A stretch of DNA of 63,331 nt. Origin: an uncultured Ectothiorhodospiraceae bacterium. Its GTDB lineage: Bacteria > Pseudomonadota > Gammaproteobacteria > XJ16 > Halofilaceae. Both the position numbers and the translations under genes were made by a program. Below the pieces are notes generated by a model, which saw nothing but the letters and a program-made list of their open reading frames with translations, ran no database searches and was not told the origin of the DNA. The stretch covers positions 1-63,331 of the forward strand of contig CAJXKK010000015.1 of assembly GCA_913055615.1 (NCBI GenBank), read 5' to 3'. Positions 61,025 through 63,331 of this stretch are shown here, piece after piece. How positions within the stretch are numbered: the first letter of the stretch is position 1; the number at the start of each line of letters is the position of its first letter.

Positions 61025-62248
61025 ATGGCAACCACGACTGAAGCAATGGCGCACACCTCCTCGACGGCGGCGGAACCACGCCGCGCGGATCGTTTCGTGG
61101 TCACAACGGCCCTGACGGCGGCCGCCGTGCTGGCGGCGCTGATCGCGCTCGAGACGGCGCCGTTCCTGGTGGCGCTGTTCTTCGTCGGCGGAGTGCTCGG
61201 CATCGGGCTCTATCACGGGGCCTTCGGCTTTACCGGCGGCTGGCGGCGCTTCGTGGTCCATGGTCGTGGGTCCGCGCTGCGTGCGCAGCTCGCGCTGCTG
61301 GCGCTGGCGACCGTACTGATCGTGCCGGTGCTGGTATTCGCCGCAGACGCCGGCCTGAGCGGCGCGCTGGCGCCGGTCGGGGTATCGCTGCTGGTCGGGG
61401 CGTTCCTGTTCGGTTTCGGCATGCAGCTGGGCGGCGGCTGCGGCTCCGGCACCCTGTTTACCGTCGGCGCCGGCAATATCCGCATGATGCTGACACTGGT
61501 GTTTTTCGTTGTCGGCAGCGTGCTCGGCACCCTGCATCTGCCCTGGTGGCTGGACCGCCCCGGGTTCGACCCCGTCAATCTCGCGGGCGGGCTCGGCGCC
61601 GGCGGGGCGATCGCGTTGACGCTCGCGCTCTGCGCCGGGCTCGCGTGGTGGGTCACGCGGATCGAACGCCGCCGCCATGGCGACGTCGAACGGCGCCTGC
61701 TCGCGGGCCCGGAAGGCGGCGTGTTCAGCAGCCTGTTCAAGGGCCCGTGGCCGTTGATCTGGGCCGTGGTCGTGCTCGCCGTCGGCAACCTGGCGGTGCT
61801 GCTGCTGGCTGGCCATCCCTGGGGCATCACCTTCGCCTTCGGCCTGTGGGGCGCGAAGCTCCTGCAGGCCGTCGGTGTCGACATGGGCCAGTTCGAGTTC
61901 TGGAGCTGGGATTACCCGGCCATGGCGCTGGCCGACAGCGTGCTCGTGAACGTGACCTCGGTCACCAATTTCGGACTGCTGGTCGGCGCGATGCTGGCGG
62001 CCGGCCTCGCCGGGCGCTTCAACCGCGCCAGCCAGGGGCGGATCCCGCCGCGCTCGCTGCTCGCCGCCGCGATCGGTGGCCTGGCGATGGGCTACGGTGC
62101 GCGCCTCGCGTTCGGCTGCAACATCGGCGCGATGTTTTCCGGGATCGCCTCCGCGAGTCTCCATGGCTGGATCTGGTTCGCCGCCGCCTGGGTGGGCTCA
62201 CTGATCGCCATCCGGCTGCGTCCGCGCTTCTCCCTGTCGAACGATTGA
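61025..62248 (+). CDS. YeeE/YedE (TsuA-type) sulfur transport protein
   Basis: A 407-residue protein with about nine to ten helices. The duplicated family motifs are FGFGMQLGGGCGSGTLFTVG (about residues 123-142) and YGARLAFGCNIGAMFSGIAS (about residues 358-377), each with the conserved Cys that moves thiosulfate through TsuA. It is the middle gene of a sulfurtransferase-YeeE-small protein operon. The usual partner TusA-like protein (TsuB) is not here. Confidence 0.88.
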   Translation: MATTTEAMAHTSSTAAEPRRADRFVVTTALTAAAVLAALIALETAPFLVALFFVGGVLGIGLYHGAFGFTGGWRRFVVHGRGSALRAQLALLALATVLIVPVLVFAADAGLSGALAPVGVSLLVGAFLFGFGMQLGGGCGSGTLFTVGAGNIRMMLTLVFFVVGSVLGTLHLPWWLDRPGFDPVNLAGGLGAGGAIALTLALCAGLAWWVTRIERRRHGDVERRLLAGPEGGVFSSLFKGPWPLIWAVVVLAVGNLAVLLLAGHPWGITFAFGLWGAKLLQAVGVDMGQFEFWSWDYPAMALADSVLVNVTSVTNFGLLVGAMLAAGLAGRFNRASQGRIPPRSLLAAAIGGLAMGYGARLAFGCNIGAMFSGIASASLHGWIWFAAAWVGSLIAIRLRPRFSLSND

Positions 62249-62249
62249 G

Positions 62250-62468
62250 ATGGGCGCCAACCGTACCTACAGCCGTGCGCGCCTGGCGATCACCCTGCTG
62301 GTGATCGGCGGCTTTATCCTCGCGGACCACTTCGCCAGTCCCACCTTCCGGCGGAACATGGGCGAAGGCGGTTTCGAGACCACACTGTCCCAGCGCGAGA
62401 GCCAGGCCGATGCCTGTGCGCCCTGCGGCGCACCCTGCCCGTCGGATCAGAACAACGCCGCCGACTGA
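62250..62468 (+). CDS. Small membrane-anchored Cys-rich protein
   Basis: A 72-residue protein starting two bases after the YeeE stop. A hydrophobic helix (about residues 9-27) is followed by a polar tail ending ADACAPCGAPCPSDQ, with a C-x2-C-x3-C arrangement. The tail may bind metal or accept sulfane sulfur next to the transporter. The family is not recognised. Confidence 0.6.
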   Translation: MGANRTYSRARLAITLLVIGGFILADHFASPTFRRNMGEGGFETTLSQRESQADACAPCGAPCPSDQNNAAD

Positions 62469-62492
62469 TCGACGCCTGGCGCAAGGCCGAGC

Positions 62493-63182
62493 TTACCCGC
62501 CGTCCACCTCGATGAGTTCGGCCATCGCCTCGAGTACGGCGCGCAGATCCGCCGAAATGGTATTGAGCCGCTCGGGCGGCGTGCGACCAGGCCAGAGGTC
62601 GACGAAGCGCTGATGGCTGTCTACCAGTTCCGCAGAGCGGGCCTCATCGGACATCGGTAACAGCCCCTCGAACGTATCCAGCAGGCGCTCACCATGGCGC
62701 GCATAGACCCGGGAGACGCACCAGGCGAGTTGATCGACGACCTCCCCCTCATCTTCGACCGCGGCCTCGAACTGGCGCACCGCGCGCTCCGACATCGCCA
62801 GCAAGACCTGACCCTGGAAGCCCGCATCCTCACGCAGGGACGGCTCGACCTCGCGCTGGGTTCGGCGGATCGCCATGCGCGTGGTCGCATACAGGTCCTG
62901 AACATCGATCAGGGAATCCGTCTCGCGAGCGGCGTCGGCGAGATCCTCGATCCGCTCAGCGACACGTTCCAGCCCCCGGTCGATCAGAGAATCGCGCACC
63001 TCGGGCAGGTGCGCCTCGGCCGGGGCAATGAAATGCGCCTTGCCGGCATCGCGATCACCGACGCGATAGAACTCGCGTCCGAGCCGCATCTGGGCGCGCA
63101 TGAGCATCAGCTCCACGTAGAAACGCCGGGGCTCATCCTCCGCCCCGAGAGCGGTCTGTTCGCCTTCGATCACGCGCAGCAC
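62493..63182 (-). CDS. Hypothetical protein, N-terminus unclear
   Basis: A 229-residue, acidic, helical protein of unknown family. VLRVIEGEQTALGAEDEPRR forms the start and there is no signal or membrane segment. The assigned GTG at 63182 lies inside a long inverted repeat (63166-63231), and the frame stays open further upstream, so the true start is uncertain. It is convergent with the YeeE operon. Confidence 0.45.
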   Translation of the reverse strand: MLRVIEGEQTALGAEDEPRRFYVELMLMRAQMRLGREFYRVGDRDAGKAHFIAPAEAHLPEVRDSLIDRGLERVAERIEDLADAARETDSLIDVQDLYATTRMAIRRTQREVEPSLREDAGFQGQVLLAMSERAVRQFEAAVEDEGEVVDQLAWCVSRVYARHGERLLDTFEGLLPMSDEARSAELVDSHQRFVDLWPGRTPPERLNTISADLRAVLEAMAELIEVDGG

Positions 63183-63231
63183 GGCATCGCCGTCCGGATC
63201 GGGGCGGCGATGCCGTGCTGCGCGTGATCGA
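63166..63231. repeat. Long perfect inverted repeat at the window edge
   Basis: A 26-base arm (63166-63191, starting TCGATCACGCGCAGCACGGC) is exactly inverted at 63206-63231, around a 14-base centre; with one mismatch the pairing continues about nine more bases on each side. It is far longer than any other palindrome seen and interrupts two frames. Confidence 0.85.
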
Positions 63232-63331
63232 CGGCGAACAGGAAATTGGCGCGTAGCGCGACACAGCCGAGCAGCATCAACAGGGTCTGGAAACCCACGG
63301 TCGGTGAGAGGCCGACGAACACACCGACCGC
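63170..63331 (-). pseudogene. Partial DUF2062-like protein, broken at the palindrome
   Basis: Reading from 63331 on the minus strand gives AVGVFVGLSPTVGFQTLLML, LGCVALRANFLFAV, matching the conserved first helix of DUF2062 membrane proteins. The family pattern then stops, and the frame runs through the inverted repeat (DHAQHGIAAPIRTAMPCCA) to a stop. The expected following motif is absent. Either the gene is truncated there or the sequence is rearranged; the gene extends past the window. Confidence 0.5.

Noticed and set aside
1-63331. tRNA, rRNA or CRISPR arrays
   Set aside because: No tRNA-like TTCGANNC arm with cloverleaf, no rRNA sequence and no regularly spaced direct repeats were recognised on reading.

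Overview
The window is high-GC bacterial chromosome with dense, often overlapping genes on both strands. UbiG, a TRAP transporter, a BamA-type outer-membrane protein, Tat leaders and an Xanthomonas-type RpfF/RpfC pair all point to a Gammaproteobacterium. A BCCT osmolyte transporter, a proline-betaine-type demethylase and the acidic protein composition suggest a moderate halophile. The genus cannot be read from the sequence.

Layout. (1) 1-2.7 kb: the N-terminus of an aldehyde dehydrogenase, an AT-rich accessory stretch with a truncated hicB relic, and membrane proteins of unknown function. (2) 2.9-4.9 kb: a minus-strand HupE/UreJ operon with a His-rich exported protein, probably for metal handling. 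(3) 5-14 kb: mixed housekeeping genes (two transporters/CBS proteins, Acg-like nitroreductase, DUF192, zinc ribbon, cupin plus amine oxidase, DUF4126, TRIC channel). (4) 14.3-17.6 kb: a winged-helix/rhodanese protein divergent from a Cys-rich MarR regulator that overlaps a PAS-GAF-PAS-GGDEF protein. (5) 17.7-23.6 kb: a tightly overlapping operon around a methanethiol oxidase, with two CoA-binding proteins, a 2Fe-2S ferredoxin, a rhodanese, a degenerate crotonase and a DmdB-like acyl-CoA ligase. It is followed by a thioesterase-like gene, a TetR regulator and an MFS exporter. (6) 26.4-38.6 kb: DUF427, ubiG, an N-methylproline demethylase with its TetR regulator, a YghU-type GST, a MITE-like element, two decayed gene ends, a HIRAN protein, a Tat-exported amine oxidase, a proline racemase family enzyme, a nucleoside phosphorylase and a methyltransferase. 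(7) 38.9-44.9 kb: a DSF quorum-sensing cluster, rpfF, then an RpfG-like receiver fused to GAF-GGDEF-EAL instead of HD-GYP, then rpfC. (8) 45-58 kb: TRAP transporter, haemolysin III family protein, BamA/TamA-like protein, DUF294 signalling protein with exonuclease, UspA, BCCT and GMC oxidoreductase, separated by paired REP repeats. (9) 58.5-63.3 kb: hypothetical and GNAT proteins, a periplasmic sulfurtransferase-YeeE-Cys-rich small protein operon, and a long palindrome at the edge.

Two themes recur. One is sulfur and one-carbon chemistry: methanethiol oxidase, four rhodanese-type proteins, a thiosulfate-type transporter and a Cys-rich regulator. The other is signalling: DSF and cyclic-di-GMP. 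The most noteworthy systems are the methanethiol oxidase operon and the rewired DSF cluster. All functional statements rest on recognition of family motifs; no searches were run.
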